Shown in pieces: positions 1 to 10,497 of a DNA stretch of 64,000 nt; position 1 is the stretch's first letter; the number at the start of each line of letters is the position of its first letter. The notes beneath the pieces are model-generated. The model was not told the DNA's origin. It was given only the letters and a program-made list of their open reading frames with translations, and did not search any database. Source of the stretch: Volutella citrinella (Eukaryota > Ascomycota > Sordariomycetes > Hypocreales > Nectriaceae); assembly GCA_034401135.1 (NCBI GenBank), contig JAWZSP010000006.1, forward strand, positions 4,092,001 through 4,156,000, written 5' to 3'. The translations under genes and the position numbers were made by a program.

Positions 1-97
1 GCTTGACTAGGTACCCCAATGCGAAGGCGGATATGAATGTGGCCAGGCCACTAATCGCAAGGCCGTTTGTGAAAGGGATGGAAGAAAATGAAGCCAT
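1..97 (-). CDS. 5' end of a membrane-anchored protein, cut by window edge
   Basis: On the minus strand an ATG at 97 opens a frame that runs off the window at base 1, giving 32 codons. The peptide has a short polar start and then a continuous hydrophobic stretch (LAISGLATFISAFALGYLV), which looks like an N-terminal signal anchor. Fungal microsomal cytochrome P450s begin this way, and the divergent partner is a PaxB-like cyclase, so a P450 of the same pathway is the natural guess. No P450 motif lies inside the window, so that remains inference. It shares a 363-bp divergent promoter region with the cyclase gene. Confidence 0.4.
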   Translation of the reverse strand, partial: MASFSSIPFTNGLAISGLATFISAFALGYLVK

Positions 98-460
98 GAT
101 GGGCAAAATCTCGTAGAGACCTGAGAGAATCGAGATTAGTCTTTGGGTATCGGGGTAGTTATGCTTGCAACACTTCCATAGTGCGTCACAGACTACCCTC
201 TTATGAGATATTCTTTGCAAAAGGCTGGAGACGGATCCAGTGACAGCTAGATTTCTAAGAATAAGTGACCGAGGCTGCGCTGTTTGATGACCATGAGACA
301 CACCAGGGTGGGACACAGTTGCAGTATGACGCCCCCCCCTCTGGTCCGTGAGCCATCAACGATACGTATAAGAAGCAGACTCGACTCCCTCAGTGGCGGA
401 CGGACATACTGCCCCTCACAAGCTCCCTGAAACAGCACAGCACCACCTTGCCCCATCGTC
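98..460. promoter_or_regulatory. divergent intergenic region, partial gene / PaxB-like cyclase
   Basis: No coding sequence is supported here. On the plus strand a TATA-like TATAAG lies at 367-372, about 90 bp before the cyclase ATG at 461. A run of C sits near 331-338. A shared regulatory region between two biosynthetic genes is likely from the layout, but I recognise no specific operator. Confidence 0.4.
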
Positions 461-1250
461 ATGGACGGATTCAGAAACGCACCGATGCCCCCCGCCTACG
501 AGGAGGTCAAGTGGCTGGCTGACATCTTTATCGCCGGCATGGGCCTCGGCTGGATCATCAACTACGCCCTGATGATATGGCATTCCAGCGGAGGCAAAAC
601 CTACAGCATGGCCATCATCCCGCTCTGCTGCAACATGGGCTGGGAGATGGTCTACACCCTCGTGTACCCGTCCTCAAACAATGTGGAGCTCACGGTGTTT
701 ATAGCGGGCGTAACGCTCAACATCTTCATCATGACCCTTGCAGCTCGGTCTGCCAAAGCCGAGTGGGCCCATTCACCGCTTGTCTCCGGCAATACGGCTT
801 TGATCTTTGTCGTGGGCACCCTTGTCTGCTTCACGGGACATGTTGCACTGGCTAGGGAGATTGGGCCCGGCCTGGCCTACTCGTGGGGGGCTGTGATATG
901 CCAGCTGCTCCTGAGCATTGGGGGCTTGTGTCAAATGCTGCAGAGGAACAGCAGAAGGGGTGGTTCCTACACTCTCTGGTAAGTGGGCAACTCGATATCA
1001 TGCCCCCCACGGCAACTCAGTATTTCCATTCCCCTTGCTGACGTCTCACAGGGCAAGCCGGTTCATTGGCTCATGCTGTACGGTTGGATTCGCTTATCTC
1101 CGATGGAAGTACTGGCCCGACGTGTATTCTTGGTTGGGCAGTCCCCTGGTCCTCTGGTGTCTCGGGACTTTTGTTCTAGCCGAGATGACGTATGGAGTGT
1201 GCTACTACAAGTTGGCGCCGCCTCAAGCGGGCGCTCGGAAGGCCATGTAG
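461..1250 (+). CDS. PaxB-like integral membrane terpene cyclase (indole-diterpene type)
   Basis: The model has two exons, 461-978 and 1052-1250, joined across a 73-nt GTAAGT...CAG intron, giving 238 aa. The protein is short and almost entirely hydrophobic, with about seven membrane segments, as expected for the Pyr4/PaxB/AtmB family of non-canonical membrane terpene cyclases. These cyclise epoxidised prenyl-indoles by protonating the epoxide. Family hallmarks are the MDGF start, the NxGWE motif with Glu62, the GHVAL and GPGLAYSWGA segments, and SPLVLW near the C-terminus. In Pyr4 two acidic residues are essential. The first matches Glu62. At the second position (217) this protein has Glu, where I recall Asp in characterised members. 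Its neighbours, a GGPP synthase and a DMATS, support an indole-diterpene role. Confidence 0.88.
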
Positions 1251-1726
1251 GCAGGTGATCATGGCAATCTTTGGTCATTCTGTCAGGATGTCGATCAAAC
1301 TACGCAGGGTCGAAAGCATGTGATACGATGGCGCAAAGTTGAAAAGTTGAGTACCAGGTGGAGCAGTGAGATCAAGTTGACTCTCGGGGAGGTTGGCCGG
1401 GAAAACGGCTGCCTGGCTGCCACATGCACTGTTCCGGAGGTCCCTTCGCGTAATGAAACAAATATGCATTTTTGGCCGAAAATGACTCGTCATTCATCCC
1501 TCCTGTCTCAGGTATACGAAAATCAGATCAGCATTTCTTGTAGAGTAGGCCTCAATAGCTCGTTGCCTCTATAATTCAGAGAGCCCTTGAGAGGTGGTCC
1601 CCAGTGCACTGCCCACTTCGACTTCTCTGTTTTGGCTAGCCAAACGTCAACTACAAGGGAAGATTCTACCTTTCTGTCCCCTACGCTTTCACCTGTCAGC
1701 TGTCATTGTCTTACATACACGTCATT
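1251..1726. promoter_or_regulatory. intergenic, promoter of the GGPP synthase gene
   Basis: This 476-bp interval lies between two co-oriented pathway genes and contains no supported gene. A TATA-like TATAAT lies at 1570-1575, about 150 bp before the GGPP synthase ATG. Short open frames here have no recognisable product. Confidence 0.4.
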
Positions 1727-2809
1727 ATGTCTGAAGTCATCAACCCAGCGCTGCAGGGTGACCTATCATGTCCTCCGGCGCTTAAGTCGCCTCATGCTAC
1801 CAATGGCAAAGCCGTTGAACGTCTTGACGAAGAGAAGGTTGTCAATAAGTCGCGTCCCATACCTTAACGCGGACAAGCACTAAGTGTTGCCAGATCTTGA
1901 CTGCCCCTCTAGACTATCTGCTAGAAACACCGGGTAAAGATATCCGCGGTAGTCTGATCCACGCCTTCAATGAGTTCCTCTGCATCCCCGAGGAGAAGAT
2001 TACGGTCATTAAGCGCATCATAGACCTGCTACACACTGCTTCCTTGCTGTATGTTTTGAAACAAAGCTAGTGAACAGGCCTTTCCTGACCCTGGTGATAG
2101 CATCGACGACATTCAGGACTCTTCCAAACTACGCCGGGGTCTTCCTGTGGCCCACAGCATCTTTGGGGTTGCCCAAACGATCAACTCGGCCAATCTGGCT
2201 TACTTCACAGCCCAGAGTGAGCTGGAAAAACTATCCAATCCCCTGGCATACTCGGTGTACACCGAGGAGCTGGTCAACCTTCACCGCGGCCAAGGGATTG
2301 AGCTGCATTGGAGAGACACAGTCACCTGCCCGACAGAGGATGAATACATCAAGATGATCCAGAACAAGACTGGTGGTCTCTTTAGACTGGCCATCCGCTT
2401 GATGCAAGGCGAAAGCTCAAGTGACCGCGACTACATCCCGCTCGTCGAGACTCTCGGTATCCTGTTCCAAATCCGCGACGACTACCAAAACCTCCAGAGC
2501 GATGTTTACTCCAAGAACAAGGGCTACTGCGAGGACATATCGGAGGGGAAGTTCTCCTATCCGATCATCCACAGCATCCGTTCACGCCCCGGAGACCTTC
2601 GGCTCATCAGCATTCTCAAGCAGCACAGTGAGGATCAGATGGTCAAGCAGTACGCCGTCGACTACATCAAGTCCACTGGAAGCTTCGCTCACTGTGAGAG
2701 GAAGCTGAAAACTCTGGCCCGGCAGGCGGATGAGCAGTTGACTCTTCTTGAGGGAGGAAGACAGTGTGGAGGACAGCTTCGAACCATCTTGGAGGTATTG
2801 AGTGTATGA
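1727..2809 (+). CDS. geranylgeranyl diphosphate synthase, PaxG-like
   Basis: Three exons are inferred: 1727-1840, 1894-2048 and 2101-2809, giving 325 aa. The second intron (GTATGT...TAG, 52 nt) is clear. The first has a good acceptor and branch site but a weak donor (GTCAAT at 1841, or GTTGTC at 1838), so one residue there is uncertain. The product is a trans-prenyltransferase that makes GGPP from FPP and IPP. The family block [12 protein letters not shown] is present. So is the first aspartate motif DDIQD (in [13 protein letters not shown]), with the second as [12 protein letters not shown]-type and HSIFG/INSAN segments match fungal secondary-metabolite GGPP synthases. The C-terminus ends LSV, not a typical peroxisomal tripeptide. 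A pathway-specific paralogue is likely, because it sits between the cyclase and the DMATS gene. Confidence 0.88.
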
Positions 2810-3020
2810 TGAAAAAGGGGCCTACTCGTTATCTGCGTTGTGTGGGTTCTTTGCTTAAGCCTCATTCATTCCTTTTAGCTCTGGAGATTTAATGATTTCA
2901 CTCAATGAGGAGATATGCCATCGTTAATTTATTGCACTCGATCCTTGGACACACATTGTGCATATGACAACTTGAGAGTAGTTTATTCCTACGTCTGTGC
3001 TTATTCAAACTCGTTGAAAA

Positions 3021-4416
3021 CTACTCAATGGGTCTAGGTGTGCTCAAATACACTGTCTGGTACGCCCCGGACTCATTGTAGTGGAAGGATGAGTGGCCAT
3101 GGATTGACGCTTCCTGAGGACGATTGAGATCACCACTACATTACGCTTAGGTTAGCCATGATCTGGAGGGGGCATAAACATGAAGGGTGACGTACAACGC
3201 AGTTTCAAGCATCTCACGGTACTTTCCATTCAGAGCCCACTTTTGATCACACTTGACAAAAATCTCTTCAAAGTTTTCGATCGCGTCGATGTCATTCTTC
3301 AGGTAATTGAAGATGGGAACATGAAGCTTGACATCCGGAAGTGCCTTCCCTGGAGTGAGTTCCAGGCAGAAGAAGACTTTCATGACCATCGATGCAGGAT
3401 CAGTGACTGGCTTGTCAAAGTCATCCGAGACTTCATCTTTTTCCTGCAACAGCAGATGCCAGATGGACCTCAATAGCCTGAGACCCTTGAGTGTAGTCTC
3501 ATCCTGGAGTCGACCGCCGAGTGTCAGACACTGACGGATGGTATTGAAGGAGTTGCTTGTCGAATGGACATAAATTTTGAACCTTCCACGGCTTGCCTGG
3601 GCTGGCTCAACCAGGTCAATGGATATCATGTCGACCGAGTCGGTTCCGGGGCAGTCGACAATGAACCTGTACTGCGTTACTTGGAGGTCCTGATAGAATA
3701 GACAGAGGGGGAAAACACCGCCGTACTTACTGCTGAACAGCATCAATAGCCGAGGAGGCGATGGCAGGTTTCAATTGACGCAGCAAGCTCCATACGGTGT
3801 CCGTCATCGGCTTGCCAGATCCAATCTCCTTGACTTTAGGGCTGACGTAGAGCTTCGTGCCAGTGCGAGGACCATCCAGTTCAAACGCAATAGCCGAAAA
3901 GTAAAGCCTCGAGACTGGCTTCGGTGCCATGCCTGGCGGGAGGAGGCTTGCCTGCCATAAGGCGACATTCTTCTGAGCTGCCTTGGCCTCGTCCGGCGTG
4001 GGGGCCAGAGCTGAGATGAGCGCATCACTCCAGCTCCTACTGAAACCAAGCTGTGCACTAAACATCGACAAGCACTGTTGAACGACGCCAATGGCGTAAA
4101 TGTCGTTGTCGTCATTCGTTGTGCCCGCTGGCCTGGGCTCCCAGCAATACCTGATCTTGGGCCTGCCGGCGCTCATGTTGATGCTATACTCGATGGGAAA
4201 GCCGCTCTGCGTAATCAGCGACTTATCAGGTCGCTCATGGGTCGGGCGAGGTCCGAGATTGGGGATAACATGGTCGCATAGATGCCGGATGTGCTCGCCC
4301 TGGTCGGCTGCGGAGAAGGTCCCGGCCGCCCTGAGAAGCGCGATGAGAGGAGGGATGCTATGGCGCATCCAGTAGCTCTTGTCTACATTGTCGATTGTTG
4401 GAGTGTCAATGGCCAT
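3021..4416 (-). CDS. DMATS-type aromatic (indole-diterpene) prenyltransferase
   Basis: The minus-strand model has exons 4416-3731, 3666-3180 and 3113-3021, giving 421 aa, the normal DMATS length. Intron 1 is GTAAGT...ACAG (64 nt). Intron 2 is GTTTAT...CAG (66 nt) with a clear CTAAC branch site. The last exon supplies the expected C-terminal motif GAYQTVYL. ABBA-fold features are visible: a W...IPPLIALL start, PIEYSIN with the Glu that binds the indole nitrogen in this family, RFKIYV and later K/Y-rich strands. These enzymes move dimethylallyl groups onto indoles. With cyclase and GGPP synthase genes next door, a PaxD/AtmD/LtmE-like decorating role is likely, but position and substrate cannot be read from sequence. 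It is convergent with the GGPP synthase gene, 211 bp apart. Confidence 0.85.
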
Positions 4417-4979
4417 TGTGGCGGAAGATTGGGGACAGAAAATGCGGAGTAGCGCAAGGATGCAAGTGGATCAGAGTGAGAGAGAATCGTTCGGCATTCA
4501 GCACTTGGTGAGCCGTACAGTTTTAACATGGCCATTTCACGTCAGATGCAAGTGTCGGCCGAGCTTCGGCACGTCTTTCATGACTCCAGTTTTCTGAATC
4601 ATGGACTGCGAGACACCGGATGCTAGCCTGCTGATCTACCGATAAGCATTAAGCGGTATGCAACCAGCGAGGTGATGGGCGGATGATTAGTGACACACGG
4701 CCTGGAAAACGCCACCACCGATTAATCTCCTGCGTGGAAGAGTAGATACCAAGCCGGAGAGGACCGGTGGTGAGAGTTTCCCGGGCTCACAGCTGTAGAC
4801 TACCAGTATTGGTCTGTCAGTGCGCCCACTACGGAATGCGAGCCTTTGGGTCGGCCTCTTTATTACTATTATTTCTCATTAGTCTAATACTCTAACCATC
4901 CATGCTATCCTCTAGGTTTCAGACTCGTATCTCTTCCAATATGGCTGGTGGTCTGGCCCTCTCTTCTCAAATGTCGTGC
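4417..4979. other. intergenic, no gene seen
   Basis: This stretch holds the upstream region of the DMATS gene and the 3' flank of the MFS gene, both on the minus strand. I see no supported coding sequence, RNA or repeat. Confidence 0.4.
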
Positions 4980-6765
4980 TCAATGTGCCTTCACAGGGTC
5001 ATCGTCCAGGCCTAGTTTGACGAGGACGTTGTGATGAGCCCAGTACTGGCGATAACGCTTCCCATAGACATACATGGGGATAGTGAGCAGAACAAGAAAT
5101 GCAGAGATGCCGCCGAGGATGTCCAACATCTCAGCGATGCCTCTCGCCATGTACCAGTCGATAACGAAAGTGATGAGCCTGGGAAACAGTTAGCCTTCAT
5201 ACTAGCCTGATATTCTACGCGGTGTGTAGACTCACGCATAAAAGAAGAAATTCTTGAAGGTGATGTTCATGATGAAGATCTCAACAGCGTGAGCCGGGTG
5301 GGAATCCAGCGCGTAAGTCATCGTCACGCTCGTGACGAGGCTGGCACCAAACATGAAAATTCCCCAGAGGGTTGAGATGACATAGATGGATCCCTGGGCG
5401 GCGATGATGTGACCTAAGCCTACCAAGCCTCCCACGGTGAGGATTGCTCCGACGACGATGAGGGCGAGCCGAAACTCTGGCTCGTACACGCCACGGTTGC
5501 GCTTCGTCATGTATCTGATGACGGGGTCGGAGACGAGGGCAAGGAAGACGGTCGTCAAGAAACCCCCAACCAAGGGCCCCAAGGATACGTAGCCTATTGA
5601 GGCGGCAGTGTAGCCCCATGGAGGCCCCGAGAAGATCACGCCGGCTAGGACCGACACGACAACAAACCATGAGATGATGAAACCAGACACCAGCACGTTG
5701 TAACTCGCAATGACATTGGCCATGATGACGATGCTGGCCAGGAGCATGGATACCAGCGACTTGTCCGTGAATGTGCCATTGTAGATGGAAAGGCGGTGCC
5801 AAAAGCTTTTTGCCTTTGGGGGTTCAGTTTTCGAGACTTCTTGGGCCTTGTCGTTTGACTGTGAACCGTCGGCGTTCTCGATGTTGTCAACTGTAGCCGA
5901 GCTCTCGTGCTTTTCGGCAGGGCTCGAGGATGACCCGACGGGGTTGAGATTGTGCGCCGGTTGACGGTGATAAGCAGTCTCCGGGAAAAACAGGGTGACA
6001 AGGATGAGCTGGAGGCCGACAAAGGGCACAAGTAGGTGAAAGTTGTAGCGCCAGCCCAGGTTGGTGGTGACAACGCCAGCCAAAACGCCGACACCATGGC
6101 TGATCGTGGTGAGCATGAAGACGACCTGCGCAATATAAAAGCCGTGCTCATGTACAAAGTAGATATCCGCGACAACCGAGCTGCAGAGAGCTTCGTAGGC
6201 CGCGGAACCGATCCCCTGCAAAACCCTGCCGGCGACGAGCGTCGAGTAGTCCCTGGAGACTTCTGCGATGATGCAGCCGATGAGCCCGATCAGGGACGAT
6301 ACGACGAAGACTGGCCTCTTTCCATACTTTCGAGCAAAAGCCGACGCGAATGGACAGGCAGCACCGGTAGAGAGAAGCAGGTAGCCACTGAGCTTGGCAA
6401 TATCGCTCAAGGAGTGTTGCAGGTCTTTGGATACATCGACAATGCCAGCATTGAGAAGTGGCATCTACTAACAGTTTAAGCAGTGGGCCAATGCTAGGGA
6501 GGCACGACTGACTTACAGGGACAACGCAGACGAATACCATGCCCATGAGGACAATGCCAAACACGACGGTCTTCTTCGCCGGACTCCAGTTCAGGGGGTC
6601 ATTGGGGTCATCGGACGGCTGTGGAACAAGGACGATGTGCGAGTCCTTGCCTGTTCCACGCCTCAAGCTGGCGTCCTGCTGTGCTGGTTCAACGGCCGAT
6701 TGGTCGAGAACGACGGTGCCGGGGACGAGGCGGTGGCCATGCGGGTCTAAGACACCCAAGCCCAT
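4980..6765 (-). CDS. MFS drug:H+ antiporter-type transporter (DHA1-like)
   Basis: Exons 6765-6517, 6464-5236 and 5178-4980 give 558 aa. Introns are GTAAGT...TAG (52 nt) and GTGAGT...CAG (57 nt). I chose the ATG at 6765 because MGLGVLDPHGHRLVPGTVVL is the usual opening of this fungal family. An ATG 15 codons upstream is less likely. The NDPLNW motif precedes TM1. About twelve membrane segments flank a charged cytosolic loop near residues 260-310. ARKYGKRPVF is the MFS loop-2 signature, and GRVLQGIGSAAYEAL the TM4 proton-antiport region. The family exports toxic metabolites and drugs. It lies directly beyond the DMATS gene, so it could export the cluster product, but a housekeeping neighbour is equally possible. 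Confidence 0.85.
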
Positions 6766-8722
6766 GGTGCCCGAGGTGCGTGTTAAAAAGAGCAGGTGGG
6801 CTGGGAACAAAGTGAAGTAAAGATGGTCTTCACTTCGGTGATATAGATCATGTGCTTGAAAGGGCGTCTGAAGGAGGCTCTATTCTTCCTCGTGGGCGCA
6901 TCACCTAGACAGGGCTCCTATTTTATTATGCCCGCCGCTCCCTTAGCCCGCGCAGCCGTCATAACAGCGGATGCAAGGTTTGAAACAGGATACAGATGCC
7001 AATTATTACAGCATGCGGGTGCGGAACAGTGTCCCAGGCCAGGCCGCCACGGGACGAGCGGTAGACCAGAGCGGTTCAGAGTTGGCAGCCGAGTCTGGTT
7101 CCGTGCAGTATATGGAGACTTGTGAGTACCTTGCACACCGCTGAGCTTCTCGGGCGGTAATGAGACGGCTTGCATCCTCCCGTGCCGCGGCTCCATACGT
7201 ATGACTTGTCCATGGGCTGTTGGGGGAACGGGCTGCTTGGCCTGAAATGGGCTACCCGAGTGAGCCTGACGCCCTTCACACAGGGAGGGCATTGTCTCAC
7301 AGTTGCCCTTGGTGTAGATGCGCCTTGCATAAAGATCACCCTTGATAAGGTGGTGACAATTCGCCGAATCATTGTCTACATATTCTACTGTGGCGGCTTC
7401 CTGCACTCTGGCCTGACTCTCACGACTGCTAGACAATCCTTGGTTGAGCCGCGTAGTTAGAAAATGGGGTTGCTGGCCCAGTGTATGTTCAGCTTGTTTA
7501 GTATTGGCAATCAAAACTATCAAGTTGGGGAAGGGGGGATTCTTGCTGGTCACCACCGGGGAATACAGGTAAATATAATCTGTGTAACGACCATCAGACT
7601 GATCGAGGTACTTGGTACAGACCCTTGGCAGATCAATTACGAGGCTTGTAGTTCCTTTCGGTAGTAAACCGTATGTAATAAGATATGCTCCGTTTAGACC
7701 TAGCGCTCAATCTTCAACACTTTTCACTCGATAGTCTTCAACCACGGAGCTCTGGATGGATTACCCTTTCTGATCTTCGAATTTAAGTAATTTTACCCGT
7801 GATAGATCGTCGCGCATATAGCATAGTGATTTTGGAATTCACAAATGCCCTGGTACACCACCCTAGGGTACGTGCTAGTGATTACACACGCTACGAAGCT
7901 GTGTCCTGAAGAGTTGGAGACGTCATGACACCATGATATGCTGTTTTATAAGAGGGCTAAAAATTACTATTTATCGCAAGATGCAGTCAATTAAAGCGCC
8001 TACGTAGTAATGGAGATCTAGTTGAACCCGCATTTTCCTTTGACCCTGTCACGGGGCTGAAGTTTTTAAATTTTTTCAGCCGTTAGTTGAAATCATCGAA
8101 TCCTTGGCAATTGCAGTCTAGACTGCTGGAATTGGTGACGATCTTCACAAAATTTGCTAGTGCAACGTTGTCCAACGGCGGACGTTATTCACCTGATCGC
8201 CCCAAACTGGCAATTTGCGCTGACACGACGGTCAAGGGTCGGATTATGCCTGTGCTAACCTATATTCCTCGCAAATTACGGCCCAAGGCGGGTTAGCATC
8301 AGCTTCAAGATCTGACGTCTGGCCATAGCCCCTGGCACAATAGGCAGAATCGGCTGAACGATGACCCAGGCGTTGCTGCATGCCGCTGAACCGTGCCAGG
8401 ACGCCAGTCAGAAGACGAGGCAGAGAGAAATAACAAAAAAATACGATGCATTTGAACCTTTCCGCTCGGCGACAGAGACAGATGTGCTGTGCAACTTGGA
8501 TCGGTGCGGACTTTGCTGCTTAGCAATCGCCCCGCTGTGCACAAACTCCGCCTGTGAGCTATGGCCCGAGCATCCCGACGCCATGTCGGCTCCTCGGCGA
8601 AGCGAGCCAACTCTTCAGCGCACTCGTCATCTTCAACGTCGTGCACGCGGACAAACGACCGCACGACTACAGATACAAACACTTCAACTCGCCCAACAAC
8701 TACAGGAACAACACCCACAGCC
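6766..8722. other. gene-poor interval of about 2 kb
   Basis: No gene is convincing here. The sequence becomes visibly AT-richer from about 7600 to 8100. A minus-strand open frame of 212 codons at 6918-7556 has no family features and is probably chance. A near-perfect inverted repeat lies at 8055-8081. The interval separates the biosynthetic genes from the next block and would be a natural cluster border. Confidence 0.4.
8055..8081. repeat. short inverted repeat with AT core
   Basis: GGCTGAA at 8055-8061 is matched by TTCAGCC at 8075-8081, around a core of T and A runs. The whole 27-mer is nearly palindromic. It could form a cruciform or be a protein-binding site, but no function is implied. 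Confidence 0.4.
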
Positions 8723-10243
8723 ATGCGCGACCCGGTCTCGTCCGCCGAGGAAGCCACCGCGCCCGGCGCCGAGATCCGGTACGGCGGCGTCGCGTCCAGC
8801 TCCGAGACACGGCTCGACACGGCGCCGCCCAAGACGCAGCAAGCCCCGGCCGGCCGCGCCTTGGCCCCGGATCTGCTGCGCGGCCTGCTCAGCGCCCTCA
8901 TGGCCTTTGACCACCTGGCCTTGGCCCTCAACACCTGGGAGCACGGCCAGGGCCGCGTCCCCGAGGCCGACGGCGTCCCCGTTGCGCGTTGGAACCGCAC
9001 GCCCGCCTATGTCATCCGCACTCTGACCCATTTGTGCGCCCCGGGCTTCACACTGCTGCTGGGCCTTGGCGTCGTCTACCTCGGCCGGTCGCGCGCCCGT
9101 CTGGGATGGTCTGCCGCACGCATCGCCCGCTACTTTGTCGTCCGGGCCGCGGTGCTCACTCTCGTGACGGCCGCCATTGGCTGGCTCGTGACGGGCTTCC
9201 ACGTGTGGTTTATGAACATTGTGCTGTTCTCCCTAGCCGTCGACTACCTGCTCGCTGGCCTTGTGTGGCTCCTCGTCAGCAAGACGGAGCCCGTTGTTGC
9301 CGACGCCGTGGCTGCCCTTCTTCCCGCTGATGCGGCGTCACCTGACGGAGCTGAGGAACCCCTGCTGCCGCAAAACCGTGGCGCTGCGGAGGCCAAGACG
9401 AACAAGCAGGCTGAGACCATCTCGTGGCATCTCCACAACCTAGCGCTCGTTGCCCTGGCGCTCATCACCATCTGGTGGAATCACTGGCTGTCTCCCAACG
9501 GCGGCCACTGCGAGACTCACAGCGCAGGAGACTCGCCTCGGTTCAAGACGGGAATCCCATTCATCGACATCTGGTTCTGGGAGGTCCAGTCTGAGCGCGT
9601 CCTCTCGGGCTTCCCGCCGCTCGCCTGGCTCTCCTTTGCCATCATAGGCCTTTTGTGCGGGCGTATCATGACGGCTCGGCAATGGAGCCAGAAGTCGGTC
9701 TCGCTGGGGTACCTGGGCGCTGGGCTCCTCCTCGCCGCCGTCTTCGTCTTTACCAGAGTCTTTGGCTTTGGAAACCTCTCTGTCGGCTGCATCCAGACGC
9801 CGGAGCGCACCGCACACCCAGATACGAACCAGTTTCTTGTCTCCGTCCGGGCCTTCTTCTACGTCATCAAGTACGTCCCAGACTTTGCGTTTTGGGCCTT
9901 GACACTGGCTGGCAACCTTGTGCTGCTTGCATTCTTCACAGCCTTGCCTACCAAGATCAGTGGCCGCTTCACCATTCTTCTAGACTTTGGTCGAGCAGCC
10001 CTCTTCTTCTACGTCTTGCACCTCGTCGTCATCTTCGGCCTCTCTGCGATTCTGGTCCCGCTCTTTGGCCGTGACGTTGACTTCAATGACGGGCTCGATC
10101 CTGATAGGACCACGGGCATAGAGAACTTTTACGCATATCTTGGCATTTGGACGCTGGCCATGCTCATTATCTGGCCGTGTACAAGGTGGTATGGCCGGTT
10201 CAAGAGCTCCAAGCCAGCAGACTCGCTCTGGCGCCTCTTCTAA
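8723..10243 (+). CDS. polytopic membrane protein, DUF1624 / HGSNAT-like acyltransferase family
   Basis: This is a single open frame of 506 aa from the ATG at 8723. An upstream in-frame ATG at 8561 would add 54 low-complexity Thr/Ser/Arg residues and is less likely. After about 50 polar residues comes APDLLRGLLSALMAFDHLALAL, the D-x2-RG start of the heparan-alpha-glucosaminide N-acetyltransferase/DUF1624 family. About ten further membrane segments follow. A loop near residues 170-270 is charged and low in complexity. Human HGSNAT transfers acetyl groups across the lysosomal membrane. The fungal substrate is unknown, so only the family is assigned. Third codon positions are strongly GC. The gene is convergent with the HET gene, with 254 bp between stops. 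Confidence 0.8.
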   Translation: MRDPVSSAEEATAPGAEIRYGGVASSSETRLDTAPPKTQQAPAGRALAPDLLRGLLSALMAFDHLALALNTWEHGQGRVPEADGVPVARWNRTPAYVIRTLTHLCAPGFTLLLGLGVVYLGRSRARLGWSAARIARYFVVRAAVLTLVTAAIGWLVTGFHVWFMNIVLFSLAVDYLLAGLVWLLVSKTEPVVADAVAALLPADAASPDGAEEPLLPQNRGAAEAKTNKQAETISWHLHNLALVALALITIWWNHWLSPNGGHCETHSAGDSPRFKTGIPFIDIWFWEVQSERVLSGFPPLAWLSFAIIGLLCGRIMTARQWSQKSVSLGYLGAGLLLAAVFVFTRVFGFGNLSVGCIQTPERTAHPDTNQFLVSVRAFFYVIKYVPDFAFWALTLAGNLVLLAFFTALPTKISGRFTILLDFGRAALFFYVLHLVVIFGLSAILVPLFGRDVDFNDGLDPDRTTGIENFYAYLGIWTLAMLIIWPCTRWYGRFKSSKPADSLWRLF

Positions 10244-10497
10244 AACATGGGTGAGGCCTGCCGAAAGGTGAAGCATCCGGAATTGAGACCAAATATTTAA
10301 ACATAGAAATTATTTGATAAAAAAGGAGTTTGTATGATAGAGTGTTTATAATATTCCTTTGCTTGGAACCAGCCCTACTTGTACCGTAACCTAGCTTTCC
10401 CTTACCTCTTGCATTTGCCATTACGCAAAAGAACAAAATTCTCCCTCTACATTCAATCCAGTGCCTCCCAGATGTAAGTAAACAAATAGTATCAATC

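Noticed and set aside
6918..7556. 212-codon minus-strand open frame
   Set aside because: No domain, no plausible start context, mixed composition, and nothing recognisable in the peptide. Probably chance in a gene-poor stretch.
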